A DNA stretch of 64,000 bases. Source: Synechococcus sp. LA31. Its GTDB lineage: Bacteria; Cyanobacteriota; Cyanobacteriia; PCC-6307; Cyanobiaceae. The notes under the pieces are model-generated. The model made no database searches. It saw only the letters and a program-made list of their open reading frames with translations, and was not told the DNA's origin. The translations under genes were made by a program, and so were the position numbers. Shown here in pieces: positions 49,154 through 59,016 of the stretch; the first letter of the stretch is position 1, and each line of letters begins with the position of its first letter. The stretch is from assembly GCF_018502385.1 (NCBI RefSeq), contig NZ_CP075523.1, forward strand, positions 1,612,001 through 1,676,000, given 5' to 3'.

Positions 49154-50797
49154 ATGGTTGAGCTGCCCTCCAATTGGGATGTCGTGGTGGTGGGCGGCGG
49201 AGCCGCCGGGCTGATGGCGGCCCTCGAGCTCCCGCCGCAGCTGCGGGTGCTGCTGCTCAGCAAAGACCACGCACCCCGCTCCGCCAGCCGCTGGGCCCAG
49301 GGCGGCATCGCTGCAGTCACTCGGCCTGACGACAGCTTCGAAAGCCATCGCGACGACACGATCAGGGCAGGCGGTGGGCTGTGCGATACGCCGGCCGTGG
49401 AACTGCTCGTGCAACAGGCTCCCGCCTGCGTGAAGCGGCTGCTGGAGCTGGGGATGGATTTTGATCACCACAACGGCGCTCTCAGCACCACTCTCGAGGC
49501 GGCCCATAGCCACCGGCGCGTGCTGCATGCCCAGGACCGCACCGGTGGTGCCCTTGTGGATGCCCTGGAACAACAGGCACTGCAACGGCAAGGCCTGCTG
49601 CGACTCCAAGGTGCGCTGGCCCTACAGCTGTGGATTGAGAACGGGCGCTGCTGCGGCCTGCAGATGCTGCATGCGGGCAGCCTGCGCTGGCTGCGCGCCC
49701 GGGCCGTGGTGCTGGCCACCGGCGGTGGCGGCCACCTCTATGCCAACACCACCAACCCCTCCCAAGCCAGTGGCGATGGCATCGCCATGGCCTGGCAGGC
49801 AGGTGCGGTCATTCGAGACCTGGAATTTGTGCAATTTCACCCCACGGCACTGATGTTGCCTGGGGCTCCCCACTTCCTGATCTCAGAAGCGGTGCGCGGC
49901 GAAGGCGCTCGCCTTGTGGATGCCTATGGCAACAGCCCGGTGAGCCATCTCCCCGAGGGGGATCTGGCCGCGCGCGATGCCGTGAGCCGTGCACTCGTGC
50001 AGTGCATGCGCGAACAGCAGCTCGAGCATCTCTGGCTAGACCTGCGCCCGGTGGGCAGCACAAAGTTGGAGCAGCAGTTCCCCACGATCCTTGGGCGCTG
50101 CCGTGAACTGGGCCTTGAGCCCACCACCGCCCCGATCCCGGTAGCTCCAGCCGCCCACTACTGGATGGGTGGCGTGCGCACGGATGCCATGGCCGCCACC
50201 ACAATCCCTGGTCTCTACGCCGTCGGCGAGGTGACCAGCACCGGGGTGCACGGCGCTAATCGCCTAGCCAGCAACTCCCTGATGGAATGCCTGGTGTTCG
50301 CACGGCAGCTAGGGAACTTGCAGCTGGCGGAGGCCAACGCGCCCCGCGAGGCTCGCCAGCAGCCCCTAGTCGGCCTGCCCGTTCCCACCGGAGAGCAGTT
50401 CCGGGAGCTGGAGCGCCGCCAACAGGATCTGCGCCGCCTCTGCTGGCAATCCGCTGGCGTGGAGCGGTGTGTCAGCCAGTTGCGCCACGGCTTGGCCAGC
50501 AGCCGGCTCAGCCTGCACCAGGTCAACGACGACCCATGGCTGCGGGCTGCGCAGCAGCAACCACCAGAGCACTGCGCTGATCTGGCCCCCACGGAAGCTG
50601 CCTGGATCAGCAGGGCCCACGACCTGCAACAGCGCCTGGTGGTGACCCAATTGCTCTTGGAAGCAGCCCTGTTCCGCCAGGAAAGCCGAGGTGGCCACTT
50701 CCGGGTGGATGCACCGTCACCACAACCGTTCTGGCGCCGCCACACCGTGCAACAACGCCATCAGGCCATCGGCACTGAAGCGGTGGCAGCTGATTAA
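49154..50797 (+). CDS. nadB: L-aspartate oxidase
   Basis: First enzyme of de novo NAD synthesis, oxidising aspartate to iminoaspartate. 547 aa flavoprotein. FAD site VVVVGGGAAGLMAALELP at the start, then SASRWAQGGIAAV, HRRVLHAQDRTGGALVDALE, VVLATGGGGHLYANTTNP, GAVIRDLEFVQFHPTAL and the C-terminal ELERRQQDLRRLCWQSAGVE helical domain. Complete. It ends overlapping the convergent VKOR gene by 4 bases. Confidence 0.95.
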   Translation: MVELPSNWDVVVVGGGAAGLMAALELPPQLRVLLLSKDHAPRSASRWAQGGIAAVTRPDDSFESHRDDTIRAGGGLCDTPAVELLVQQAPACVKRLLELGMDFDHHNGALSTTLEAAHSHRRVLHAQDRTGGALVDALEQQALQRQGLLRLQGALALQLWIENGRCCGLQMLHAGSLRWLRARAVVLATGGGGHLYANTTNPSQASGDGIAMAWQAGAVIRDLEFVQFHPTALMLPGAPHFLISEAVRGEGARLVDAYGNSPVSHLPEGDLAARDAVSRALVQCMREQQLEHLWLDLRPVGSTKLEQQFPTILGRCRELGLEPTTAPIPVAPAAHYWMGGVRTDAMAATTIPGLYAVGEVTSTGVHGANRLASNSLMECLVFARQLGNLQLAEANAPREARQQPLVGLPVPTGEQFRELERRQQDLRRLCWQSAGVERCVSQLRHGLASSRLSLHQVNDDPWLRAAQQQPPEHCADLAPTEAAWISRAHDLQQRLVVTQLLLEAALFRQESRGGHFRVDAPSPQPFWRRHTVQQRHQAIGTEAVAAD

Positions 50798-51735
50798 TTC
50801 AGCGCCGGCCCCTCGTAGCCGATCAACTCAGCCAGCTTGGTCAGAGGTTTCACGCCGGAATCCAGCTGACCGTTGATTTCCCAGGTGGGATAGCCCTCGA
50901 TTTTCTTGGCATCACAAAGCTCCTTCTGGCTGTTGCGTCCATCGGGGGCGCATTCGATCACCGTGAGCTTGTCCGCCGCCTGCTTACCAAACAGTTCCTT
51001 CTGTTCATGGCAATGGGGGCACCAGTAGGCCGAATACATGCGCGCTCCCTGATCGGTGAGCTGCTCGGCCAGAGCAATGGTGGCTTCAGTGCTTTCGGCG
51101 CGAACTGGCGGTGGCACACCCCGGCCGGTTTCCACAGCGGGCTGGCCCACCGATGCAGCCCACCCGAGACCGATCACACCCACCAGCAGGGCCGTGATCA
51201 GCCCGCGGAAGACGAGTTGGCCGCGATCTTCCCACTCGCCGCCAAACAGGCTCAGCACCAACAAGCCTGTGCTGAGGGCTGCTGAAAGAATGCAGAACGG
51301 GCAGCAATCGCGGATGGCGAAGGCCATCACACCGAGTAGCACCGCGCTAAACACGGTCATACCGGTGCTCAGCAGCACCATGCCCCACCAGCTGGGCTGC
51401 GCCAGGTTGTGGCGGGCCTCACCCGGAATGACCAACGGCAGCACCGCCATCAGCAGCATGGCGCTGTAGGCCAGGAAACCAAACAGAGACAAGGGCTGGC
51501 CAAACAGACTGCCCCAGTCACTGGAGAGCACCTTTTCGCAGCCATTGCAGCCAAAGAAGCCTTGGCTGTTGCAGCTCAGAGAGGCCAGCACACCCCACTT
51601 CTTCAGGGTGATCGAGCCGGTATCAATCACGCCAATGGTGGCCAGCACGGCCATCGCCACCCGGATCCACTTGCTACCGGAATCGCCGCGGCGCCGTTGA
51701 CCGGCCAGGCGCTCACTGAGGCGGGAGGAGGTCAC
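50794..51735 (-). CDS. Vitamin K epoxide reductase - thioredoxin fusion (disulfide-forming)
   Basis: 313 aa. Residues about 20-190 are a four-helix VKOR domain: [20 protein letters not shown] with the outer Cys pair and the active-site [16 protein letters not shown] (C-x-x-C). A linker leads to a periplasmic thioredoxin-like domain (about 225-313) with [20 protein letters not shown] and a cis-Pro segment [11 protein letters not shown]. In this cyanobacterial fusion the VKOR part passes electrons from thiols to plastoquinone, making disulfides in exported proteins including photosystem II subunits. Divergent from rimO. Confidence 0.94.
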   Translation of the reverse strand: MTSSRLSERLAGQRRRGDSGSKWIRVAMAVLATIGVIDTGSITLKKWGVLASLSCNSQGFFGCNGCEKVLSSDWGSLFGQPLSLFGFLAYSAMLLMAVLPLVIPGEARHNLAQPSWWGMVLLSTGMTVFSAVLLGVMAFAIRDCCPFCILSAALSTGLLVLSLFGGEWEDRGQLVFRGLITALLVGVIGLGWAASVGQPAVETGRGVPPPVRAESTEATIALAEQLTDQGARMYSAYWCPHCHEQKELFGKQAADKLTVIECAPDGRNSQKELCDAKKIEGYPTWEINGQLDSGVKPLTKLAELIGYEGPALN

Positions 51736-51852
51736 AACCAGGCGCTTGCTGCTGGGACGATTGTGGCATCCACTGCCCGAGGCAGGTGGTGCTGCTCAGT
51801 AGGGTTGGGGATTGGCCTGCGCGCGGCCGCACCAGCCCTGAAGCCCCGCCCG

Positions 51853-53241
51853 ATGAGCAAAACCAGCAACAAGCCCACCGTGGCCTTTGCCCACCTTGGC
51901 TGCGAGAAAAACCGGGTCGATACAGAACACATGCTGGGGCTTCTAGCCCAGGCCGGCTACGGCGTGAGTGCCGATGAGAGCGACGCCAACGTGGTGGTCG
52001 TGAACACCTGCAGCTTCATTCAAGACGCCCGCGAGGAATCGGTGCGCACCCTGGTGGAGCTGGCTGAGCAAGGCAAAGAGCTGATCATCGCCGGCTGCCT
52101 GGCGCAGCATTTTCAGGAGGAGCTGCTCGAGAGCCTCCCCGAAGCGCGCGCGATCGTGGGCACCGGCGACTACCAGCACATCGTGAGCGTGCTGGAGCGG
52201 GTGGAGGCGGGCGAGCGCGTGAAACAGGTGAGCGCCAACCCCACCTTTGTGGCTGATGAGCACCTGCCCCGCTACCGCACGACCAGCGAAGCGGTGGCTT
52301 ACCTGAAGGTGGCCGAAGGCTGCGACTACCGCTGTGCCTTTTGCATCATTCCCCACCTGCGCGGCGACCAGCGCTCCCGCCCGATCGACAGCATCGTGGC
52401 GGAAGCCAAACAGCTGGCAGCCCAGGGGGTGAAAGAACTGGTGCTGATCAGCCAGATCACCACCAATTACGGCCTTGATCTAGCCGGCAAACCACAGCTG
52501 GCCGAGCTGCTGCGAGCCCTGGGCGAGGTGGAGATTCCCTGGATCCGCGTGCATTACGCCTATCCCACCGGCTTAACGGAGGCGGTGCTTGAGGCTTACC
52601 GCGAGGTGCCCAATGTGCTGCCCTACCTAGATCTGCCGTTGCAGCACAGCCATCCCGAAGTGCTGCGGGCGATGAATCGCCCCTGGCAAGCGGATGTGAC
52701 TGGCGGCGTGCTGCGCCGCATCCGCGAACAGCTGCCCGATGCGGTGCTGCGCACCACCTTCATCGTGGGCTTTCCCGGAGAAACCGAAGAGCACTTCCAA
52801 CATCTGCTCGATTTCGTGGCAGAGCAGCGCTTTGATCACGTGGGCGTGTTCACCTTCTCGCCGGAGGAAGGCACCCCGGCCGCAGACCTACCCAACCAGG
52901 TGCCGCCCGAGGTGGCCCAGGAACGCAAAGACCGGCTGATGGCTCTGCAGCAACCGATCGCCGCTGCCCGTAACGCTGCCTGGGTGGGGCGGATCGTGGA
53001 TGTGCTGATCGAGCAGGAAAACCCAAGCACCGGCGAGATGCTTGGCCGCTGCGCCCGCTTTGCCCCTGAAGTGGATGGCGAGGTGCGGGTGCTGCCGGGT
53101 GAAGGAGGCCTTTGCGCAGCACCAGGAACGATGGTGCCGGTGCGTATCACCGCCGCCGACACCTACGACCTCGTGGGTGAAGTCGTGGGCGCCAAGGCCA
53201 TGGTGAGCGATGCCATGGCGGCGCGTCAGGCCACGCCTTGA
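51853..53241 (+). CDS. rimO: Ribosomal protein S12 methylthiotransferase
   Basis: Methylthiolates an Asp of ribosomal protein S12. 462 aa from ATG 51853; the frame is open far upstream (51409) but that part is antisense to the VKOR gene. The UPF0004 domain shows [33 protein letters not shown] and [10 protein letters not shown]; radical-SAM motif [17 protein letters not shown] (C-x3-C-x2-C); [18 protein letters not shown]; a TRAM domain at the end. The stop overlaps the TTG start of the MFS gene (TTGA). Confidence 0.95.
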   Translation: MSKTSNKPTVAFAHLGCEKNRVDTEHMLGLLAQAGYGVSADESDANVVVVNTCSFIQDAREESVRTLVELAEQGKELIIAGCLAQHFQEELLESLPEARAIVGTGDYQHIVSVLERVEAGERVKQVSANPTFVADEHLPRYRTTSEAVAYLKVAEGCDYRCAFCIIPHLRGDQRSRPIDSIVAEAKQLAAQGVKELVLISQITTNYGLDLAGKPQLAELLRALGEVEIPWIRVHYAYPTGLTEAVLEAYREVPNVLPYLDLPLQHSHPEVLRAMNRPWQADVTGGVLRRIREQLPDAVLRTTFIVGFPGETEEHFQHLLDFVAEQRFDHVGVFTFSPEEGTPAADLPNQVPPEVAQERKDRLMALQQPIAAARNAAWVGRIVDVLIEQENPSTGEMLGRCARFAPEVDGEVRVLPGEGGLCAAPGTMVPVRITAADTYDLVGEVVGAKAMVSDAMAARQATP

Positions 53242-54473
53242 TCGAATCACTGCAACGCCTGCGGCGCCGGCTCACCCGGCACCAGCGCACCACATTCCTA
53301 CTGGCCTCAGGGCTGAGCACTGCCGGCTCCTTTGCCGGACTCACAGCCAAGGGCTGGCTGCTGATGGAGGGATCAGGCAATCCCTTCCTACTGGCCGCGA
53401 ATTTCGCGCTGCTCACCCTGCCCACCCTGCTGGTCAGCGGTCCGGCGGGTGTGCTCACCGATCGGCTCGGGAGCGAGCGGGTGCTGATCCGGGCCCAGTG
53501 GGCGCTGCTGGCGGCAGCGGTGCTTGGGGCCATCGCCATCCCGATCAGCAGCGGCGGCCAACAAGACGCTTTATTGCTACTGAGCACCCTCGGGGTGGGC
53601 ACGGCCAGCACCTATGAACTCACAGCCCGGAACAAATACGTGGCGCTGCTGGTGGATGAACCGGAGCAGCTGGGGCCGTATCTGGCCAGCTTCTCGGTGA
53701 TCTTCAACGTGGGCAAGCTGGTGGGCCCACCCATCGGCGGGCTGCTGCTGGCGGCCACAGGACCCACCTTGGCCTTGAGCCTGGATGCGACCACCTATCT
53801 AATGCCCATCGCCACGCTGCTCTGGCTGATGGCCCCCCACCGGGAGCGCGAGCAACGCAGCCAGCGTGGTCAGGCAGCCAGCCTGGGCACTGCCTGGCGC
53901 GATTGCGGCCCAGCCCTGCGCCATGTCTTGCTGTTCACGGGTCTGGCCTGTCTGATTGGCTTCTTCCATCCGGGCTTAGCACCGCTGATGGCTCTGAAGC
54001 TGCTGGGGCCCAGCCCCCTGGCCCTCGGACTGTTCACCAGTGTGATCGCCTGTGGCAGCATCAGCGCTGGGGTGGTGCTGCAACGCAATGCCCAGGCGTG
54101 GAGCCGCAGGCCAGGCCTATTGCTCGGTGGCAGCACACTGATCACGGCCTTAGGGCAGCTTGGGCTGGCTGCGCCAGGGCCTCAGGTTTGGGGGCTGGCG
54201 ATGGCTTTTCTGATTGGCGCCGGCACCGCCTCGCTGCTCTCAGGCACCAACCTGATCATTCAGGTGCACGCACCTCAGGTGCTGCGCGGACGCATGGCAG
54301 GACTGGGGCAGATCGCCTTCCTGGGGGGTGGGGGCATCAGCGGGCTGATTGCCGCAGGCCTCACCGACCTTCTGCCCGGAGGCTTATGGAGTTGCTTTGC
54401 CCTGCTCGGGAGCATTGGAGCAGCAGTGGGCGCTGCAGAACTGCTGCGTCAGGGGCGCATGCGCCTGGCCTGA
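53238..54473 (+). CDS. MFS transporter (EntS/MefA-like)
   Basis: 411 aa with about twelve hydrophobic segments. Family pieces: [39 protein letters not shown] (the loop 2-3 motif), [39 protein letters not shown]. The layout resembles MFS-3 exporters such as enterobactin or macrolide exporters; the cargo here is unknown. TTG start coupled to the rimO stop by a 4-base overlap. Confidence 0.85.
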   Translation: MIESLQRLRRRLTRHQRTTFLLASGLSTAGSFAGLTAKGWLLMEGSGNPFLLAANFALLTLPTLLVSGPAGVLTDRLGSERVLIRAQWALLAAAVLGAIAIPISSGGQQDALLLLSTLGVGTASTYELTARNKYVALLVDEPEQLGPYLASFSVIFNVGKLVGPPIGGLLLAATGPTLALSLDATTYLMPIATLLWLMAPHREREQRSQRGQAASLGTAWRDCGPALRHVLLFTGLACLIGFFHPGLAPLMALKLLGPSPLALGLFTSVIACGSISAGVVLQRNAQAWSRRPGLLLGGSTLITALGQLGLAAPGPQVWGLAMAFLIGAGTASLLSGTNLIIQVHAPQVLRGRMAGLGQIAFLGGGGISGLIAAGLTDLLPGGLWSCFALLGSIGAAVGAAELLRQGRMRLA

Positions 54474-54494
54474 GGCAGCAGGTTCCGGGCAAGG

Positions 54495-54617
54495 TCAGAT
54501 CAGCTTGATCCCGCGCAGCACAAACGAGACCGCTGCTGCTGCCACAAGTCCGCCGCCCACGAGGGCGAGGTAAATCACAGGACCCATCGGTGCATTGAGT
54601 GGGAAAGACCCAGCCAT
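54495..54617 (-). CDS. petL: PetL-like single-helix peptide
   Basis: 40 aa from ATG 54617, or 30 aa from the internal ATG 54587 (MGPVIYLALVGGGLVAAAAV, then SFVLRGIKLI). One membrane helix ending in a basic I-K-L-I tail. Cytochrome b6f subunit PetL is a 31-residue single-helix peptide whose cyanobacterial versions end in similar K/R-x-I-K-L-I, so I suggest PetL, with the shorter start. Similarity is to a very short, variable family, so this stays tentative; another tiny thylakoid subunit is possible. It sits in the gap between the MFS gene and the B12 radical-SAM gene, where no other gene fits. Confidence 0.55.
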   Translation of the reverse strand: MAGSFPLNAPMGPVIYLALVGGGLVAAAAVSFVLRGIKLI

Positions 54618-54729
54618 TACAGCAGAACCCACCAAGACCTCCGGCTCCACTTAAGCTTTTACGACCACCATCGGTTGTCGCCACCAAGGCAGACCGTTGC
54701 TCTGATCCTGAGGATCGCCTGACTACGGC

Positions 54730-56340
54730 ATGCGCACTCTGCTGATCTACCCGGAGTTCCCCAAGACCTTCTGGAGCTACGAAAAGATCCTGGAGCTCGT
54801 CAACCGCAAGGTGCTCCTGCCTCCGCTGGGGATGGTCACCGTGGCCGCGCTTCTCCCTCAGCACTGGGAGATGAAGCTGGTGGATCGCAATGTTCGCGAA
54901 GTCAGCGAGGCCGAGTGGGATTGGGCCGAGTTGGTGGTGATCTCCGGAATGATCGTGCAAAAAGCCGACATGGCCGTGCAGATCGCCCGGGCCAAGCAGC
55001 GCGGCCTACCCGTAGCCGTGGGAGGCCCCTTCGCCAGCTCCACCCCTGACGCCCCTGAGCTCGACCTAGCAGATTTCAAGGTGCTCGATGAGGGTGAAAT
55101 CACCCTGCCGCTGTTTATCGAGGCCATCGAACGGGGCGAAGCAGCTGGGCGCTTCTCCTCCAATGGCGAGAAACCAGACGTCACTGGGACGCCGATTCCA
55201 CGCTTCGACCTGCTCGAGCTGGATGCTTACGACTCAATGAGCGTGCAGTTCTCACGCGGCTGTCCGTTCCAGTGCGAGTTCTGCGACATCATCGTGCTCT
55301 ACGGGCGTAAGCCACGCACCAAAACGCCTGAGCAACTGATTGCTGAGCTCCAATACCTTTACGACTTGGGCTGGCGGCGGGCCATCTTCCTTGTAGACGA
55401 CAACTTCATTGGCAATAAGCGCAATGCCAAGTTGCTGCTGCCCGCCATCAAGGAGTGGCAGATCGAGAAGGGTTACCCCTTCAGTTTCACCACCGAAGCG
55501 TCCGTGGATTTGGCCTCGGATGAAGACATGATGCGCATGATGGCTGAAGCTCGTTTTGATGCGGTGTTTCTAGGCATCGAAACACCCGATGAGGCAAGCC
55601 TCTCGGTGGCAGGCAAACACCAAAACACTCGCAGCTCTCTGGAGGAATCCGTCGATCGGATCACCAGCTACGGGATTCGCGTGATGGCTGGCTTCATCAT
55701 CGGCTTTGATGGAGAGCAAACGGGTGCCGGAGATCGGATCGTGCGCTTCGTGAGCCGCACTGGTATCCCCGCCGCGATGATGGGCATGCTTCAGGCCCTA
55801 CCCAACACAGGCTTGTGGCACCGCCTTGAAAAGGAAGGTCGCCTGATTCAAGAGAAGGTTGACGCCAAGGGCGTGAACCAAACCAACCTGCTCAACTTCG
55901 TGCCCACCCGGCCAATACGAGATATCGCCAACGAATACGTTGACGCGTTCTGCAGGCTTTATGAGCCCAACGCTTACATCGACCGGGTCACCCATTACTA
56001 CGGGAAAATGGGAGCACCCCGATGGAAAGCGTTCTACCAATCCGAGAACTCAGACAAGTCTGCGCTGCCGGAAATGCGCGATATCAAGGCCTTGGCCACG
56101 GTGATCTGGCGGCAAGGCCTCAAACGTGACACACGCTGGAGGTTCTGGCGCTCGCTACTGCACATCGCGCGCCAAAACCCAGCCAACCTCGAGCAATTCG
56201 TGGTCACACTCGCTCACAACGAGCATTTCCAGGAATATCGTTCCGTGGTGACCCAGGAAATCGAGGAGCAACTCGCCACCCTTCCTCCGGAGCCACCGCC
56301 AACACCAGCAGAAAGCAGCCGGGAACTCCAGCCCGTCTAA
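54730..56340 (+). CDS. B12-binding-domain radical-SAM enzyme (DUF4070)
   Basis: 536 aa. Residues 1-130 form a cobalamin-binding-like Rossmann domain (RTLLIYPEFPKTFWSYEKIL, LVDRNVREVSEAEWDWAELV, GLPVAVGGPFASSTPD). The radical-SAM core follows, with C178, C182 and C185 in SRGCPFQCEFCDIIVLYG, then the DUF4070 region (about 380-470, PNTGLWHRLEKEGRLIQEK). The D-x-H-x-x-G motif that supplies the lower His to cobalamin is not present, as in many class B methylases. Related families make hopanoid methylations or tetrapyrrole changes; I cannot name the substrate. Ends 4 bases into the convergent DUF4346 gene. Confidence 0.88.
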   Translation: MRTLLIYPEFPKTFWSYEKILELVNRKVLLPPLGMVTVAALLPQHWEMKLVDRNVREVSEAEWDWAELVVISGMIVQKADMAVQIARAKQRGLPVAVGGPFASSTPDAPELDLADFKVLDEGEITLPLFIEAIERGEAAGRFSSNGEKPDVTGTPIPRFDLLELDAYDSMSVQFSRGCPFQCEFCDIIVLYGRKPRTKTPEQLIAELQYLYDLGWRRAIFLVDDNFIGNKRNAKLLLPAIKEWQIEKGYPFSFTTEASVDLASDEDMMRMMAEARFDAVFLGIETPDEASLSVAGKHQNTRSSLEESVDRITSYGIRVMAGFIIGFDGEQTGAGDRIVRFVSRTGIPAAMMGMLQALPNTGLWHRLEKEGRLIQEKVDAKGVNQTNLLNFVPTRPIRDIANEYVDAFCRLYEPNAYIDRVTHYYGKMGAPRWKAFYQSENSDKSALPEMRDIKALATVIWRQGLKRDTRWRFWRSLLHIARQNPANLEQFVVTLAHNEHFQEYRSVVTQEIEEQLATLPPEPPPTPAESSRELQPV

Positions 56341-56723
56341 TCCTGGATGTAATCGCTGCCGCTTTCCAGGCAAAGCTCGGCCTTTTGCAGCTCACGCCCT
56401 AGATAAAGGGCGTGATCGAGGCAACTGATCGGAGGGAGGGCCTCGCCCTCACTCAAGGCCATGCCCAACTCCTTGGCAGAGCGGCCCCGATAAATCTTGA
56501 GGGGTTCCCGCGGGCCAGCCCCCCGGCAGCTGATCACCTCACCGGTATCAGGATCAGTGGCAAGACCGCGCTCATCAAGACCGTTGCCGTAGTGCTCGGC
56601 GATCAGTTCTCCGGCAGCGCGATCGAGTTTGATCAGGAAGTAACCGGCGGGGTCGAGGGCGATGAATCGCTGCGACAACCGCTCATCAAGGCTGCGGCGC
56701 TGCTCGGCTGAAAAGCTGGTCAT
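56337..56723 (-). CDS. DUF4346 protein
   Basis: 128 aa soluble protein. The pattern (LDPAGYFLIKLDRAAGELIA, HYGNGLDERGLATDPDTGEV, then ISCLDHALYLGRELQKAELC) matches my memory of the cyanobacterial DUF4346 family. In some archaea this domain is attached to thymidylate-synthase-related or tetrahydromethanopterin proteins; here it stands alone. Downstream of the GNAT gene on the same strand, 9 bases apart. Confidence 0.82.
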   Translation of the reverse strand: MTSFSAEQRRSLDERLSQRFIALDPAGYFLIKLDRAAGELIAEHYGNGLDERGLATDPDTGEVISCRGAGPREPLKIYRGRSAKELGMALSEGEALPPISCLDHALYLGRELQKAELCLESGSDYIQD

Positions 56724-56732
56724 CAGCGGATG

Positions 56733-57920
56733 TTACGGCGCGGAATCCACCAGGGCCGGCGGCTTAGCAGTGAAGGGCAGCTCTGCGTTGATCGCCTCGA
56801 TCTGCTCAAGCTGCTCGGCGTTGGCATCCGGCAGCCACCCGCGCACGATGCCATCAAAGCGCTGGTGATACCAGCGATGCAGAGAGGCATGCGGTCTGGC
56901 CAGAAAGCCTCGGCGGCGTTTGTGGCTGCCGCCGGCACCGGGGTCGAACTGCTGGATGCCGCGGCCGATCGCCCACTCGATCGGGGCGTAGTAGCAAACC
57001 TCGAAATGCAGGTGATCGATCTCCTCATCGCTGCCCCAGTAGCGGCCCCAGAGCTGCTGCTCACTGTGCACACAAAGCGACATCGCCACTGGCTGCTCTG
57101 GATCACCGCGGTGGGCACTGAAGAGCACGATGTGCTGGAGAAGTTGCGCTGCAGCGTGCTCAAAGAAGGCTTCCGTGAGGTATTTGCTTCCCCACGGCCC
57201 CCAACGAGCGCAATGCTGCTCATAGAAGCCATGCATGCGGCCGAGCAGGGCAGGAGTGATCGCTTCACCCACCACCGGCGTGACCTGCAAGCCAGCGGCC
57301 TGCACCGCCTTGCGTTCGCGCTTGATATTGCGGCGCTGGTTGGCGTTGAAACTGCTCAGATAAGCATTGAAATCGCAGTAGCCCTGGTTGCTCCAAAGAC
57401 TCTGCTGATTGAGCCAGGTGGCACAACCCGCCGCCTCAGCCAGAGGTTGCCAGGCGGGATCCACATACAGGAAGTTGCAGCTGAAGATCTGGTGCTCTCG
57501 GCAGAACGCATCGATGAGCTCCAGCATCAGCGCTGTCAGAGCGGCTGCATCTTCGCCGGGGGCCGTGAAGAAGCGATACCCCACCACAGGGCTCACCGGA
57601 CTCATGCCCAGCAACTTGGGGTAGTAGCGCTGGCCCAGCTGGCCAGCCAGCTGGGCAAAGGCTTGATCAAACACGAATTCCCCGTAGCTGTGACCTTTCA
57701 GATACAGGGGGGCTGCCGCGATCAACCGATCACCTTCCCAGAGGCCCAGGTGACAAGGCTGCCAGCCCTGCCTGGGCACGACACTTCCGCTGCTCTCCAG
57801 CCCCACAAGCCACGACCAGGAGTAAAAGGGGAGGGATTCCGCCGAAACCAAGGCATGCCATTGCGCTTCGGGGATATCCGCCAACGCGCGATGCCAGCGG
57901 GCCGTGAGCTCTGCCATCAA
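56733..57920 (-). CDS. Peptidogalycan/FemX-like GNAT acyltransferase (DUF482, COG3146)
   Basis: 395 aa. Two GNAT-like halves: an N-terminal part LPFYSWSWLVGLESSGSVVP, LIAAAPLYLKGHSYGEFVFD, and a C-terminal part (from about 190) ANQRRNIKRERKAVQAAGLQ, PVAMSLCVHSEQQLWGRYWG, DHLHFEVCYYAPIEWAIGRG, FDPGAGGSHKRRRGFLARPH. The family is often labelled a peptidoglycan-type or N-acyltransferase, but its substrate is unproven. Divergent, 12 bases from the small secreted protein gene; two adjacent ATGs make the start ambiguous by one codon. Confidence 0.85.
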   Translation of the reverse strand: MMAELTARWHRALADIPEAQWHALVSAESLPFYSWSWLVGLESSGSVVPRQGWQPCHLGLWEGDRLIAAAPLYLKGHSYGEFVFDQAFAQLAGQLGQRYYPKLLGMSPVSPVVGYRFFTAPGEDAAALTALMLELIDAFCREHQIFSCNFLYVDPAWQPLAEAAGCATWLNQQSLWSNQGYCDFNAYLSSFNANQRRNIKRERKAVQAAGLQVTPVVGEAITPALLGRMHGFYEQHCARWGPWGSKYLTEAFFEHAAAQLLQHIVLFSAHRGDPEQPVAMSLCVHSEQQLWGRYWGSDEEIDHLHFEVCYYAPIEWAIGRGIQQFDPGAGGSHKRRRGFLARPHASLHRWYHQRFDGIVRGWLPDANAEQLEQIEAINAELPFTAKPPALVDSAP

Positions 57921-57932
57921 CGCGGAAAGGCG

Positions 57933-58376
57933 GTGGTCAAGCTAGGCGCCTCAGGCTTGAGTGCGTCGCTGGCGGCACTGAGCTTGATCGCGAGCAGCGG
58001 CACACCCGCCCAGGCCGGCCTGCTGGGTCCACTACTCAACATGATGCGCCCCCAGCTGGAATCGCGCATCACAGCGGCCTGTCAGCAGTGGGCGAGCGGT
58101 GGTGATCGCAGCCTTGAGGAGCGCATGGCGCCCCCCTGCCGTGCCCTGGCTGGCCCGACGAGCCGCTGCCTGATTGAAGAAACGGAACGCAGCGGCCGCA
58201 CCTTTGGCGTGATGACCGAGCTCTTGGCCGGACGCTTCGGCGACGACAGCGAGGTGGTGGTGAAGCGCTGCGCCGGACGGCTGCTGGGCCTGCCCCCCGA
58301 TAGCTTTCAAGACGTACCCATCCGCGAACTGGCCCGCCGCTTCAAAACGGCCGCCGCACCTGCCCTGAATCCCTGA
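57933..58376 (+). CDS. Small secreted hypothetical protein
   Basis: 147 aa from GTG 57933, where a signal peptide begins (LGASGLSASLAALSLIASSG, cleaved near AQA-GL). The mature protein is helical with four cysteines (TAACQQWASG, PPCRALAG, SRCLIEETER, VVKRCAGRLLG). No known motif; similar Cys-bearing small exported proteins are common in picocyanobacteria. The frame is open upstream to 56730 only as antisense to the GNAT gene. The last 35 bases overlap the convergent RibD-like gene. Confidence 0.7.
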   Translation: MVKLGASGLSASLAALSLIASSGTPAQAGLLGPLLNMMRPQLESRITAACQQWASGGDRSLEERMAPPCRALAGPTSRCLIEETERSGRTFGVMTELLAGRFGDDSEVVVKRCAGRLLGLPPDSFQDVPIRELARRFKTAAAPALNP

Positions 58377-59016
58377 GGCGGCGGTAGCGCAGCATCAGCT
58401 CTTCACCCTCCAGAGCGCGCTGCTCCTGCAACGACCAAACACCCGGCTCCAAGACAATCGATGCAGGCAGCCAGGTGTGGGACCCACCGAGCAGCAGCGG
58501 GCAGAGGGTGAGTTGCAGTTCATCCACCAGCTGGTGCTCCAGCAGAGCACCAGCCAGCTCAGCCCCACCCAGCAGCACCAGCCGCTCCAGCCCACGGTCC
58601 GCCAGAGCGGCCAAGGCCTGTTGCCACGTCTCTAGCGGTAAGGCCACATGAAAACCCGCTGGCGGCTCCAGACGCTCAGGCCCCAGCAACCAGCGCTGCA
58701 GGGGCTGGCTGAAAAAGCGCAGGCTTGGATCAAAGCATCCACTGCGGCTCACCACCACAGCGGCGGGCTGAGGCGGCAGGCCCTGCCGGGAGCGCTGCTC
58801 GAGCAGATCCAGCTGGCGGATCAAGCAGGAGCTGCCATGCAGGCGCAGGGTACGCCCACCGATCAGGCAGGCATCGGCCCAGGCCAGGGCCTCTTCCAAC
58901 ACACGGCGATCACCCGGGCCGCCAATCTGGGCGGCCCCACCGGAGGGCGGAGCCAGGCGACCATCCAGGCTGACCGCCAGGACCAAGCGCAGCTCAGGCG
59001 CTAGCAAGAGCCTCAA
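58342..59016 (-). CDS. RibD C-terminal-type pyrimidine/pterin reductase
   Basis: 224 aa, dihydrofolate-reductase-like fold of the RibD reductase domain: LRLVLAVSLDGRLAPPSGGA, ADACLIGGRTLRLHGSSCLI, LERLVLLGGAELAGALLEHQ, LVDELQLTLCPLLLGG. There is no deaminase domain, so it is not the bifunctional RibD. It overlaps the PTPS-like gene by 23 bases and uses TTG, so both are expressed together; I infer a role in a pterin pathway, or a stand-alone riboflavin reductase. Confidence 0.85.
   Translation of the reverse strand: MRLLLAPELRLVLAVSLDGRLAPPSGGAAQIGGPGDRRVLEEALAWADACLIGGRTLRLHGSSCLIRQLDLLEQRSRQGLPPQPAAVVVSRSGCFDPSLRFFSQPLQRWLLGPERLEPPAGFHVALPLETWQQALAALADRGLERLVLLGGAELAGALLEHQLVDELQLTLCPLLLGGSHTWLPASIVLEPGVWSLQEQRALEGEELMLRYRRLRDSGQVRRPF

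Noticed and set aside
56730-57932. Upstream extension of the secreted-protein frame at 57933
   Set aside because: It is antisense to the GNAT gene; a signal peptide starts at GTG 57933, fixing the real start.
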